From: CAIYTF01 sp963664845
GTDB lineage: Bacteria > Bacteroidota > Ignavibacteria > Ignavibacteriales > Ignavibacteriaceae
NCBI GenBank assembly: GCA_963664845.1
Contig: OY761615.1
Span: 310,001 to 374,000, forward strand
Direction: 5' to 3'
DNA: 64,000 bases
The position numbers and the translations under genes were made by a program. Position 1 is the first letter of the stretch; every line of letters starts with the position of its first letter. Positions 44,035-53,178 of this stretch are shown in pieces. The notes beneath the pieces were generated by a model, which had not been told where the DNA came from, did no database searches, and was given only the letters and a program-made list of their open reading frames with translations.

Positions 44035-45642
44035 ATGGAATTTGACAAATCACAGATCACAATTCTGATTGTTGATGATACTCCGGAAAATATATCCCTT
44101 CTTGCGGAGTACCTGGTAGATTATAAAATCAAGGTTGCGACCGATGGCCCGATGGCGCTCACCCGACTTGAGTCCGGTAGTCTTCCATCGATTATTTTGC
44201 TGGATATAATGATGCCCGGCATGGACGGGTATGAAGTGATCAAACGAATTAAACGGAATCCGCTCACCAAGGATATCCCCATCATCGCAATGTCTGAATC
44301 TGCTGAGATCACCGATAAAATGAAAGGCTTTCAACTCGGCGCAGTTGACTATATTACCAAACCTTTTCAGTTGGAAGAAGTGAATTCAAGGGTCGAAGCG
44401 CACATTTCGCTTGGTTTGTATCGTCGAGAACTGGAAAATATAAATGAGCTGCTGGAACATAAAGTTCAGGAAAGGACTCACGAGCTCCTTTTATCCAAAG
44501 ACAAAGCCGAAGAAGGCAGCAGGTTAAAATCGCATTTCCTGACATTGATGAGCCACGAATTACGCACGCCCATGGTAGGAATACTTGGCTATTCTGAAGC
44601 ACTTATGGGAGAACTAAATGAACCTATCCTAAAAGAATTTGCCGAAAACCTAAATGATTCAGCACTTCGTCTAAAAGATATGCTGGAATCTATTCTAATC
44701 CTGACCAAAGTCGAGTCCCAGACCCAATCTGTTCAACCTGTATTATTCAATCTGCCCGAAAGAGTCGGCAGGCTCCTGAAAAGCCATATGCTAAACGCCT
44801 CTCTCAAGGGCCTTAAGCTCTCTCTCGTCAACAGGGTTTTTAGTGGTGATGTGTATATCGACAGGACTATGTTTGATATCGTTTTTAACAATCTGGTAAG
44901 CAATGCCGTCAAGTTCACTGAAAGCGGAACTGTTATTATTGAACTGTATGAAGAACATATAAACGGCAAAATGTATATTTGTACCAAAATCTCCGACACG
45001 GGTATCGGCATACCTCTGGAAAAACAAAAGGAGATTTTTAAGGAATTCACTCAAGTTCATGAAGGAATAGAACGGAATTTCAAAGGTCTTGGTCTGGGAC
45101 TTTGCCTGACTAAAAAATATGTTGAGCAGATGCTCGGGTTTATTGAAGTTGAAAGTGAGGTAGATAAAGGTTCAACTTTTACCGTTAAATTCGAATTTGC
45201 CGGCAACGTCCCCGAACAAACTAAAAACGGGTGTCAGGATGAAGGTGGTGTAAGTTCACCTAAACCCATTAGCGGTCCAAAACCCAAAATTCTTGTAGTT
45301 GAAGATGACCGTATTGTTATTCAGGTTACCAAATTGTTCCTGTCTGAGATTGTTGATCTGGACATCGCGTATGATGGTGTTTCCGCGATCGAGTTGGCAA
45401 CGAACAACACCTATGCCGCCATTCTTATGGACATCAATCTCGGCAAGGGATTATCTGGTATTGACGCAACCAAAGCAATCAGAGAACTTCATCAATATAA
45501 AAAGACCCCAATAGTTGCGTTCACCGCTTTTGCACTCGATGGTGATGAAAAAAGCTTCCTTGCTGAGGGATGTACACATTATATCCCTAAACCATTTAAC
45601 CGGAAAAAATTAGTGGACCTCGTAACCGATTTGGTTTATTAA
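44035..45642 (+). CDS. Hybrid histidine kinase, REC-HisKA-HATPase-REC (paralogue 1)
   Basis: 535 residues from the ATG at 44035; an upstream TTG (43993) would add 14. Order: receiver 1 (ILIVDDT, phospho-Asp in IILLDIMMPGMDGYE near residue 57, ITKPF Lys), a coiled linker HKVQERTHELLLSK, HisKA with LMSHELRTPMVG (His near 174), HATPase with NLVSNAVKF, DTGIGIP and GLGLGL, a Pro/Lys linker, and receiver 2 (ILVVEDD, Asp in AAILMDINLG near 466). With an N-terminal receiver and no sensor domain or membrane segment, it is a cytosolic relay kinase that takes input from another kinase. Strongly similar to the gene at 50517. Confidence 0.93.
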   Translation: MEFDKSQITILIVDDTPENISLLAEYLVDYKIKVATDGPMALTRLESGSLPSIILLDIMMPGMDGYEVIKRIKRNPLTKDIPIIAMSESAEITDKMKGFQLGAVDYITKPFQLEEVNSRVEAHISLGLYRRELENINELLEHKVQERTHELLLSKDKAEEGSRLKSHFLTLMSHELRTPMVGILGYSEALMGELNEPILKEFAENLNDSALRLKDMLESILILTKVESQTQSVQPVLFNLPERVGRLLKSHMLNASLKGLKLSLVNRVFSGDVYIDRTMFDIVFNNLVSNAVKFTESGTVIIELYEEHINGKMYICTKISDTGIGIPLEKQKEIFKEFTQVHEGIERNFKGLGLGLCLTKKYVEQMLGFIEVESEVDKGSTFTVKFEFAGNVPEQTKNGCQDEGGVSSPKPISGPKPKILVVEDDRIVIQVTKLFLSEIVDLDIAYDGVSAIELATNNTYAAILMDINLGKGLSGIDATKAIRELHQYKKTPIVAFTAFALDGDEKSFLAEGCTHYIPKPFNRKKLVDLVTDLVY

Positions 45643-46039
45643 CAACTTAAAAAATCATCCCCGGATGCCCGCCTACAACGATTGTTCAACCATGTACGAT
45701 CTTCCCGACCGGGCAAATAATTGCTTGGGCAGCATGGCACTTTTCGTTGTTATTTGTCACTTGTCGACCATATTTATCAGTTGCGGGAAATCACTTGTTA
45801 TAATTCCGGCAATTCTTAAATTTGAACGATAAATTCAGTAGACTAACTCGAAGGACACTAAACGGTAGCCCTAAACATCCCGTACGTATTCCGGATTTTA
45901 AAGAAGTAGGCTGTTTAAGGATGCTCAATCACACTGTCAATTTAGTGCCTAAACTTTTTTTCACGTAAGGGCTGTTTGAACTGTACTGACCTTCCCCAAA
46001 ATTATTGTTGTGGCGATTTTTAACGAAAGCAATGCGTAA
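45643..46039. other. Intergenic region, no gene seen
   Basis: About 400 bases between two co-directional kinase genes. No open frame, strong hairpin or RNA gene is recognised; it presumably holds the promoter of the PAS kinase. Confidence 0.5.
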
Positions 46040-49000
46040 GTGATACATAAGCCAAAACCTGGTGCCCGTGATCGAAATAAAACAAATCCAACGGTATATG
46101 ATCGGGAAATGCTTTGTGAAATGATTTCGAGGTCCGCCACGAATTTCATACTCGCAGAAAACTGTACTGAAGAAAAAGTTAGTTCGCTTGTGCGCGCTCT
46201 TGGTGAGTTCACCGGTGCCGACCGGATTTCCGTGCTAAACTTGTCCATTGATCCGGTTTTGGATGATGGCACCATAGTAATCACTAGTTCCTGGGAGAAC
46301 AGTGATTTCATGATACAGAAGGCACAACTAACTCTCATCAACGATATCATCAGCCAGTCAGCAAACTATAGCACTGCACTTCTGAACAGGCAGGTTTTAT
46401 TGGTTCTTGCTTCCGAGACAGACTCCCCTGGTATGCAACACGACTTATCCAAAGCTAACATTAAATCATTGTTATTCATACCTATGAGATCGGATAATGA
46501 GGCTATTGGATATCTGGCATTTGCTCATCAGCATCAGGAGTTTAAACTGGCCAAGACTGATGCTGATCTCCTTCTGGTGGCAGCGTCCATTCTGGGAGCC
46601 GGAATAAGGAAACTACAGAACCGGCAAAAGCACCTTGAGACGGGTGGAGATTTTACTGCATCAGTGGAATATACTGATATAGGAATTTGGGAATGGGACT
46701 TACTCCGTCAGCGTATTCACTATTCCGGAAGTCTGGGAAAAATGTTTGGCAGAAGTGATGATGATGGATTCCTGGGACCTGAAGAATGGACTGGACTGGT
46801 TCACCCGGACGATGTTGAATACCTTAAAAAAGAACTTGAAGATTATTTTACTGGAATAAGCAAACAATTCAGAGTTACTTATAGAGCCAGATGCGTAGAC
46901 GGTTCATTTAAGGAAGTTTTATCTCAGGGAAAAATAGTGACCTATACCCCGGAGGGAATTCCTGCACGGTTTGTAGGAACACACGTTGATGTAACTGAAG
47001 AATATCGGAAATTGAAATGGATCAGCAAAAATGAAGCCCGGTTGGAGACCCTTTTAAGGGCTCTGCCAGACAATATCTTTATCATTTCAGATCAGGGCGT
47101 CATCGAAGAGTGCTACGCCAACGATCCGGGTAATTTAACGCTCCCCAAAGAACAATTGCTTAATCAGAAGCTCCAACTCCCTGATCCTGTTAACAATGAA
47201 GGATTAAACGCTATCCACAGGGCGCTGTCTTCCAATTCCGTTGTCATACATAAATATGCCCTCACCATCTCGGGTCAGGATAGATACTTTGAGGCAAGAA
47301 TAAGCCCCATATCAAAAAATAAGGTCATCTCCATTGTTCGCGATGAAACAACAAAAACTGTACTTGATCAGGAATTGAATGAAAGCAAAAAACAACTCGA
47401 GAAATCACAAAAAATTGCTAGAGTAGGAAGCTGGGAAAGGGATCTGATCAAAAACCAGATCTCATGGTCCTCCGAGGTCTATGAACTTCTTGGAATCGAT
47501 TGGAAGGAAACACCCTCCTATCCTTTGCTGCGAGACAGAATTCATCCTGATGATCACAATGAGTTTATTGAACAAATGGAAGATGCTGTCCAAACAGGCA
47601 AACCATTTTTCCATGTTTTCCGGTTTGTGATGACTGATGGCACAATCAAATATATTGAAGCCCGCGGAGAAACTATCACGGTAGATAATGTTCCTGTTAA
47701 GGTCATTGGAACGGCTCATGATATTACCGAACTTAAAATTGCTGAACTTGCACTTGAAGAAAACGAACGTCGTTACCGGATTACTATTGACGAATCCCCG
47801 ATTGCTGTAATCATGACTAATGACCTGCAGTTCCTTATCAGGGTAAATCCAGCCGCCAAAAGACTTTGCGGTTTCAGCGATGCTGAACTGATGCAAATGA
47901 AATTCAGCGATCTTGTGCACCCAAGTTCGTTTTTCCCGCTGGAACGGCACATGGAACAGGTTAAAAATGCAGGCAGCAACGAAACGGAATTGAAGATAAT
48001 CTGTAATGATGGCAAAGTTGCTGATATTAAAGTCATTACCACCATGCTTTCAAACCGCGATCTGGTCTCATTCTGTGAGGATATTACAGAAAAGAAAAAA
48101 ATGATTGACCAGTTAAACGAAAACGAAAAACGGTTTAAAAACTTTTTTGAAGCCATGGACGATATGGTGTACTTTTTCGATATTAAATCGAAAAAGGTCG
48201 TTTTTGCAAACAGCTTTCCACAGAACCTCGGCGGCGTTCATGAGTATTATGCAACTGACGATTCAGCATACTGGCTCAACTGGGTGTATGAGCACGATAC
48301 GACCAAAGTACAAAATGCGTACGCCAAAGTGTTAAACGATAAATCAAATGCGCTCACTTATCGCATACTGGATAAAAATGGAAAAATCAGATGGTTGTGG
48401 GATCGGCACTGGGTGATTTTTGATACACGGCAAAATCCGGTCAGAATTGAAGGAATTTGCAGCGACATCACGGAGTCCAAAGAGCACGAAAACCTTATTC
48501 AGAACGCGCTCATAAAAGAGCAGGAATTAAATGAATTGAAATCCAGATTCATTTCAACCACTTCACACGAGTTCCGGACTCCACTCACCTCCATCCTCTC
48601 ATCCACTGAACTGCTTGAAACGTATGGGAATAAATGGGATGACAAGAAAAAAAGTCTTTATTATCAAAAAATCAAAACCACGATCAGCAACATGAAGAAC
48701 CTTCTTGAACAGGTTATTCTTATTAATAAAGCTGAAAGTGGAAAAATTGAATGCAAAGCAAAATTTCATCATCTCAAGGAGTTTTGTACCGGCATTTTTG
48801 AAGAGTTTACCCTGAACGGACTAACCAACATTCATCTAAGACTCGCGTTCAATGCCCCCAATAAAAATTATTTATTTGATGAATTGCTGATGGCTCAGGT
48901 TCTCAGAAACCTGCTGAGCAATGCTGTCAAGTATTCGCCGGATGGCGGAAATATACTCTTGTCAGTTGATAAACGCCAGGATCACTTGATTTTTACTATT

Positions 49001-49240
49001 CAGGATGAAGGCATCGGCATACCCGCCGGTGAAGTTGAACATATATTCGACCCTTTCTTCAGAGGTGAAAACACCAACGATATTGAAGGAACTGGACTGG
49101 GAATGGCTATTGTAAAAAATGCTGTAGATGCACACCACGGAACCATCAATTGCATATCTCTCCAGGGAAAAGGGACAACAATAATAGTTGTCATACCTGC
49201 TGAAAGTGAAAAGCCTGTTAAAAGAAAAACCAATATTTAA
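46040..49240 (+). CDS. Multi-PAS sensor histidine kinase (GAF, five PAS, HisKA, HATPase)
   Basis: About 1066 residues from a GTG at 46040; the true start could be an internal ATG near residue 24. Order: GAF-like domain (30-195), five PAS units (208-325, 335-440, 455-570, 575-690, 698-815, with PAC endings such as FVGTHVDVTEEYRK and VIGTAHDITELKIA), HisKA with STTSHEFRTPLTSIL (His 843), and HATPase with NLLSNAVKYSPDGG, DEGIGIP and GTGLGMAIVKN. There is no membrane helix, so it should sense a cytosolic signal. The REC-LytTR gene starts 16 bases after its stop and is the likely partner. The ligands of the PAS units are unknown. Confidence 0.92.
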   Translation: MIHKPKPGARDRNKTNPTVYDREMLCEMISRSATNFILAENCTEEKVSSLVRALGEFTGADRISVLNLSIDPVLDDGTIVITSSWENSDFMIQKAQLTLINDIISQSANYSTALLNRQVLLVLASETDSPGMQHDLSKANIKSLLFIPMRSDNEAIGYLAFAHQHQEFKLAKTDADLLLVAASILGAGIRKLQNRQKHLETGGDFTASVEYTDIGIWEWDLLRQRIHYSGSLGKMFGRSDDDGFLGPEEWTGLVHPDDVEYLKKELEDYFTGISKQFRVTYRARCVDGSFKEVLSQGKIVTYTPEGIPARFVGTHVDVTEEYRKLKWISKNEARLETLLRALPDNIFIISDQGVIEECYANDPGNLTLPKEQLLNQKLQLPDPVNNEGLNAIHRALSSNSVVIHKYALTISGQDRYFEARISPISKNKVISIVRDETTKTVLDQELNESKKQLEKSQKIARVGSWERDLIKNQISWSSEVYELLGIDWKETPSYPLLRDRIHPDDHNEFIEQMEDAVQTGKPFFHVFRFVMTDGTIKYIEARGETITVDNVPVKVIGTAHDITELKIAELALEENERRYRITIDESPIAVIMTNDLQFLIRVNPAAKRLCGFSDAELMQMKFSDLVHPSSFFPLERHMEQVKNAGSNETELKIICNDGKVADIKVITTMLSNRDLVSFCEDITEKKKMIDQLNENEKRFKNFFEAMDDMVYFFDIKSKKVVFANSFPQNLGGVHEYYATDDSAYWLNWVYEHDTTKVQNAYAKVLNDKSNALTYRILDKNGKIRWLWDRHWVIFDTRQNPVRIEGICSDITESKEHENLIQNALIKEQELNELKSRFISTTSHEFRTPLTSILSSTELLETYGNKWDDKKKSLYYQKIKTTISNMKNLLEQVILINKAESGKIECKAKFHHLKEFCTGIFEEFTLNGLTNIHLRLAFNAPNKNYLFDELLMAQVLRNLLSNAVKYSPDGGNILLSVDKRQDHLIFTIQDEGIGIPAGEVEHIFDPFFRGENTNDIEGTGLGMAIVKNAVDAHHGTINCISLQGKGTTIIVVIPAESEKPVKRKTNI

Positions 49241-49256
49241 TAGAGGATACAATTTT

Positions 49257-50051
49257 ATGAAATCAACTATACTGATCATTGAAGACGATAAAAATGTGAG
49301 AGAAAATCTGGTCGATTTGTTGGAAGAAGAAAACTACAGTGTTATTGCCTTATCTAACGGAAAAGACATCAGAAACACATTGGAGAGTAACAGTTTTGAT
49401 CTTATTCTCTGTGATATTATGATGCCGGGAATGAACGGATATGAGGTGTTCAACGAAGTCAAGAAAATCCTGCCGCTTAACATGCCTCCTTTCATCTTCC
49501 TCACCGCCAAAGCCGAACGGGAAGACCTTCGCAAGGGCATGGAACTGGGGGCTGACGATTATATTACCAAACCATTCACCCGGGTCGAGGTTCTTAAGGC
49601 GATCCAAACCCGAATCGAAAAGCGAAACAACCAACTCAACAGAACAAAACTGGAGAAAGAATTCCTTGGAATTCTTAAAGATAAAACGGCAAAAAAATCC
49701 AGCCGGTTAACCTATGATGCCTCCATTTTCCTCGCTTCAGGCGCTAATCCAAAACTGCTTAAAATTGCTGAATTGGTTTGCATCAGGTCGCAAAGGGACT
49801 ATTCCGAGCTCACAACCAAAACCGGTGAATGCTTCAGATTAAAAAAAACAATGAAAAATTGGGAAAAGCTTCTCCCGGTTGAAGCGTTTATGCGTGTGCA
49901 TCGGTCAACCATCATCAATCTGAATTTTATAGATAAAATTGACAAATGGTTCAACTATACCTATAAAATTGTTCTTAAAGGTAACTCCGAACCAATATAT
50001 GTCAGTCAAAGATATAGTCTCCAACTCAGGAAACAACTTAGGGAAAAATAA
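49257..50051 (+). CDS. Response regulator, REC-LytTR
   Basis: 264 residues from the ATG at 49257, chosen because the receiver starts right there (MKSTILIIEDDKN); an ATG at 49188 lies inside the kinase gene. Receiver: phospho-Asp in DLILCDIMMPGMNGYE and Lys in YITKPF. After a linker, the last 100 residues form a LytTR DNA-binding domain (IRSQRDYSELTTKTGECF, MRVHRSTIINLNFIDKI, YVSQRYSLQLRKQL). LytTR regulators bind paired direct repeats in promoters. It directly follows the multi-PAS kinase, with which it should form a two-component pair. Confidence 0.93.
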   Translation: MKSTILIIEDDKNVRENLVDLLEEENYSVIALSNGKDIRNTLESNSFDLILCDIMMPGMNGYEVFNEVKKILPLNMPPFIFLTAKAEREDLRKGMELGADDYITKPFTRVEVLKAIQTRIEKRNNQLNRTKLEKEFLGILKDKTAKKSSRLTYDASIFLASGANPKLLKIAELVCIRSQRDYSELTTKTGECFRLKKTMKNWEKLLPVEAFMRVHRSTIINLNFIDKIDKWFNYTYKIVLKGNSEPIYVSQRYSLQLRKQLREK

Positions 50052-50516
50052 CTCACTTTCCCCTATCGCCGCTTCCTGCACCTGCAAAAAGAATTGAACA
50101 TTTCTGAGGCCTGACAACGTCTGTCATTTGTCGATGGAATTCTGCGCTTATCAGCGTTATCTTTTGTCCGTTGCTTTTATGTTCACTCCATCCTTGTAAT
50201 TCCGTATTAATACAAAGTAAATTGCTAAAATAAGGCGAATGGCCGCAGGTAAATTCTTTTTAAAGCTGCTCAGGCAGTTGCCGGCTTATTCAAGCTGCAG
50301 CAACGATATTCGAATGAAATTGAATTCCGCGGATAAGCGAATTGGTATCGCGGTAAAATATTGTGACAACATGCAGGTAACACTAAACCGTATGGAATAG
50401 TGTCCTTCTTCGCATTCGGGTCAAACGACCAAATTATGGATTCTGGTTGAACAGCTCAACCAGAGGAACAGATTATTAACAGTTGGAGTGGTCATATAAT
50501 GTGACCCGTGTTCTCA
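50052..50516. other. Intergenic region with a 9-bp inverted repeat
   Basis: About 465 bases before the second hybrid kinase. It holds no convincing gene; its one notable element is the inverted repeat at 50442-50464. Confidence 0.5.
50442..50464. promoter_or_regulatory. Inverted repeat upstream of second hybrid kinase
   Basis: TCTGGTTGA (50442-50450) and TCAACCAGA (50456-50464) form a perfect 9-bp dyad around ACAGC, ending about 50 bases before the kinase start. No T-run follows, so it is more likely an operator or leader hairpin than a terminator. Confidence 0.4.
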
Positions 50517-52121
50517 ATGAAAATGGAAAAACAAAGCATTAGTGTTCTGATTGTGGACGATAGTCCGGAAAGCATAGCTGTGCTTGCCGGGTATCTGCCT
50601 GAATATAAAATAAGAGTTGCCCTTGATGGCCCGGACGCCCTTGAGGAATTGGAATCAGGAACTCTCCCCTCTTTAATTCTTCTTGACGTTTTTATGCCTG
50701 GAATGGATGGATTTGAAGTGTGTAAACGTGTTAAAAGGAATCCGCTGACAAAAGATATTCCGGTAATTTTTATTTCAGGGACTGACGAAATAATTGACAA
50801 ATTGGAAGGCTTCAGGCTGGGTGCAGTGGATTTCATCACTAAACCCTTTCAACTGGAAGAAGCAAAATCGAGAATTGAAACGCACATTTCTCTCTGCCTC
50901 TATCGCCGCGAACTGCTGAATATGAATAATATGCTGGAACAAAAGGTACAGGAGAGGACGCATGAATTGCTTGTCTCAAAAGAAAAAGCAGAAGCAGCAG
51001 GTCGTCTTAAAACCCATTTCCTTTCACTGATGAGTCATGAATTGCGAACACCAATGGTCGGCATCCTTGGTTATTCAGAAGTGCTCATAGAAGAAATCAC
51101 TGAAGCGAGCCTGAAGGAATTCGCACTGAATCTCAATGAATCTGCACTGCGGCTTAAAAGCACGCTTGAGATGATAATGAATTTGACAAAATTGGAATCC
51201 GCAACCTGCATGGTAACCCCCGCAATTTTTAACCTTCCCGATCGCGTTAATGAATTATTGAAAAATCATCTGCTAAAGGCATCGTTAAAAGGATTGGCAT
51301 TATTGGTCGTGAACCGGCTATCAGCCCCCGAGGTGGTTCTGGATCAGACAATGTTTGATATCATTCTCAATAATCTGGTTGAGAACGCCATCAAATACAC
51401 CGATCAGGGCACAGTTACAGTTGAATTATTTGATGAGGTGCTGGAGGACCAACACTTCTCTTGTATCAGTGTCACCGACACCGGCATGGGCATTCCCATA
51501 GAAATGCACCAGATTATATTCGAAGAATTCCGGCAAGTGCATAAAGGTGCTACACGTAACTTTGAAGGCGTTGGGTTGGGACTTTCTTTGGTCAAAAAAT
51601 ATGTCGAAATGCAAAATGGCACCGTTCATCTGGAAAGTGCCATCGGTGAGGGTTCCAAATTTACCGTCAGATTAAAACCGGGAATTCCGCACGAAGGCGA
51701 ACTACAGAACACTGGAACACCGGCTGTTGCAAAAGAAAAACCACAAACCAGTCCCTCGCAAAAGCCAAAAATTCTGGTTGTCGAGGATGACCGTATTAAT
51801 GCAGACATCACGCAGCTTTTTTTGGAAGAGGTGGTTGATCTGGATATTGTTAAAGACGCCGTTTCAGCCGTTACCCTTGCCGGAAGTAATGACTATGCAC
51901 TCATTCTTATGGATATTAACCTGGGCAGAGGGCTTTCAGGAATTGAAGCCACAAAACTTATCAGGCAAATTGATAAACACCGCGAGACACCAATTGTTGC
52001 ATTCACTGCATTTGCCGAAGCTGATGATGAGAAAAGCTTTCTGTCCCAGGGTTGTACGCACTATTTCCCGAAACCATTTACCAGAGACAAACTGCTGGCA
52101 CTGGTTAACAGTGTTATTTAA
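50517..52121 (+). CDS. Hybrid histidine kinase, REC-HisKA-HATPase-REC (paralogue 2)
   Basis: 534 residues from the ATG at 50517 (a GTG at 50508 and an ATG at 50523 are alternatives). The domain order and wording match the protein at 44035: receiver 1 with VLIVDDSPESIA and LILLDVFMPGMDGFE, linker QKVQERTHELLVSK, HisKA with LMSHELRTPMVGILGY, HATPase with NLVENAIKY, DTGMGIP and GVGLGLSLVKK, and receiver 2 with ILVVEDDR and ALILMDINLGRG. All phospho-acceptors are kept, so it is presumably active. It ends 17 bases before the first of three small pilin-like genes, suggesting one transcript. Confidence 0.92.
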   Translation: MKMEKQSISVLIVDDSPESIAVLAGYLPEYKIRVALDGPDALEELESGTLPSLILLDVFMPGMDGFEVCKRVKRNPLTKDIPVIFISGTDEIIDKLEGFRLGAVDFITKPFQLEEAKSRIETHISLCLYRRELLNMNNMLEQKVQERTHELLVSKEKAEAAGRLKTHFLSLMSHELRTPMVGILGYSEVLIEEITEASLKEFALNLNESALRLKSTLEMIMNLTKLESATCMVTPAIFNLPDRVNELLKNHLLKASLKGLALLVVNRLSAPEVVLDQTMFDIILNNLVENAIKYTDQGTVTVELFDEVLEDQHFSCISVTDTGMGIPIEMHQIIFEEFRQVHKGATRNFEGVGLGLSLVKKYVEMQNGTVHLESAIGEGSKFTVRLKPGIPHEGELQNTGTPAVAKEKPQTSPSQKPKILVVEDDRINADITQLFLEEVVDLDIVKDAVSAVTLAGSNDYALILMDINLGRGLSGIEATKLIRQIDKHRETPIVAFTAFAEADDEKSFLSQGCTHYFPKPFTRDKLLALVNSVI

Positions 52122-52138
52122 TGGAAAGGTAAAAATAT

Positions 52139-52612
52139 ATGCAAACCTTTTTGGTTATTGGGGCATTGATGCTTCTTTCAACATTCACGGTGAATTTTTA
52201 CCGAACCAATTTGGACCAAACATCATTTTCCTACAGGAATGAGGCAACGGTTACCGGCTCGGGCATCGGCCAGTCGTTGATTGAAGAAATAAGCAATAAA
52301 GCTTTTGATGAAACCACAGTCCTGGCCCCCGTCAGGTCCGCAGATAGTCTGACATCCGCTTTTTCCTTAGGCCGCGACGGCTCTGAAACCACCAGTAATA
52401 CGTTCGATGACGTCGATGATTATAATACATATGTGAGAGCTATGCCAACTGCCCGATTGGGCGATTTCAATGTGAAAGTATCTGTCTATTATGTTAATCA
52501 GTCAGATTTCACTTCGTCACTGTCACAAACGTTTTCGAAACAGGTTGACGTTTGCGTGTTTAACAGCTATATGAACGACACGCTCCGCATCTCATCAATT
52601 ATTTCCTATTAG
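52139..52612 (+). CDS. Small membrane-anchored protein, PilV-like without leader
   Basis: 157 residues with one hydrophobic segment directly at the N-terminus (MQTFLVIGALMLLSTFTVNFY), then a soluble domain with NEATVTGSGIGQSLIEEISNKAFDE, a phrase reminiscent of minor pilins of the PilV/MshD kind (residues after the helix, Ala/Gln-rich, then AFDE). The usual prepilin leader with Gly-Phe and Glu at +5 is missing. It stands between the hybrid kinase (17 bases) and the next pilin-like gene (8 bases). Pilin kinship is inferred from topology and this phrase only; the function is unknown. Confidence 0.7.
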   Translation: MQTFLVIGALMLLSTFTVNFYRTNLDQTSFSYRNEATVTGSGIGQSLIEEISNKAFDETTVLAPVRSADSLTSAFSLGRDGSETTSNTFDDVDDYNTYVRAMPTARLGDFNVKVSVYYVNQSDFTSSLSQTFSKQVDVCVFNSYMNDTLRISSIISY

Positions 52613-52620
52613 GCAAATAA

Positions 52621-53175
52621 ATGACTACGATGCTTGATCTGCTTGGCTCATTCCTAATCGGTGGAACTATCATTCTCATGATCGTCAACTTGAATATTGC
52701 GATCAATAATTCAGGTCAGGAGATTTTTAAGTCCACTTATAGTCAGTCTGCAGCGGTTTCTTCTGCTCTGACCGTTGAAAACGATCTCTACAAAGCCGGG
52801 TACAGATCAACGGGAAACAAGATCCTTATGGCAGATTCAACCAATATCATTTTTACCGGTGATCTTGATAATAACAATATTCAGGACACGGTCTATTTTT
52901 ACCGTGGGATTTTAAGTGCTACAGCAGACTACCCACTTTTCCGTCAGGTCAATTTCGGCACAGCAATTATGGTTGGCCAATATTCGGTTTGTGTTTTTGT
53001 CTATTATGATTCCCTCGGTAATAATATTTCCTATTCTTCACTCTCGTCCCAAACGGGAAGGAACGCTATCCGGTCAATAGAATTTACTGCACAGGTTAAA
53101 TGGCCGGTTCCCAATGAAGACAGTCTCTACCAAAGCACTGTTTGGCGCAAACTCATTTCACCAAGGAATCTGTGA
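52621..53175 (+). CDS. Small membrane-anchored protein, PilW-like without leader
   Basis: 184 residues: a short start MTTMLDLL, one hydrophobic helix (LGSFLIGGTIILMIVNLNIAI), then a beta-rich extracytoplasmic part with ALTVENDLYKAGYR (a common phrase after pilin helices: a precedes-turn Asp-Leu), DNNNIQDTVYFYRG and SIEFTAQVKWP. No prepilin cleavage motif. It follows its neighbour after 8 bases and precedes the next after 3, so the three are translated as a set. Similarity to PilW-type minor pilins is suggestive, not proven. Confidence 0.7.
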   Translation: MTTMLDLLGSFLIGGTIILMIVNLNIAINNSGQEIFKSTYSQSAAVSSALTVENDLYKAGYRSTGNKILMADSTNIIFTGDLDNNNIQDTVYFYRGILSATADYPLFRQVNFGTAIMVGQYSVCVFVYYDSLGNNISYSSLSSQTGRNAIRSIEFTAQVKWPVPNEDSLYQSTVWRKLISPRNL

Positions 53176-53178
53176 ACC

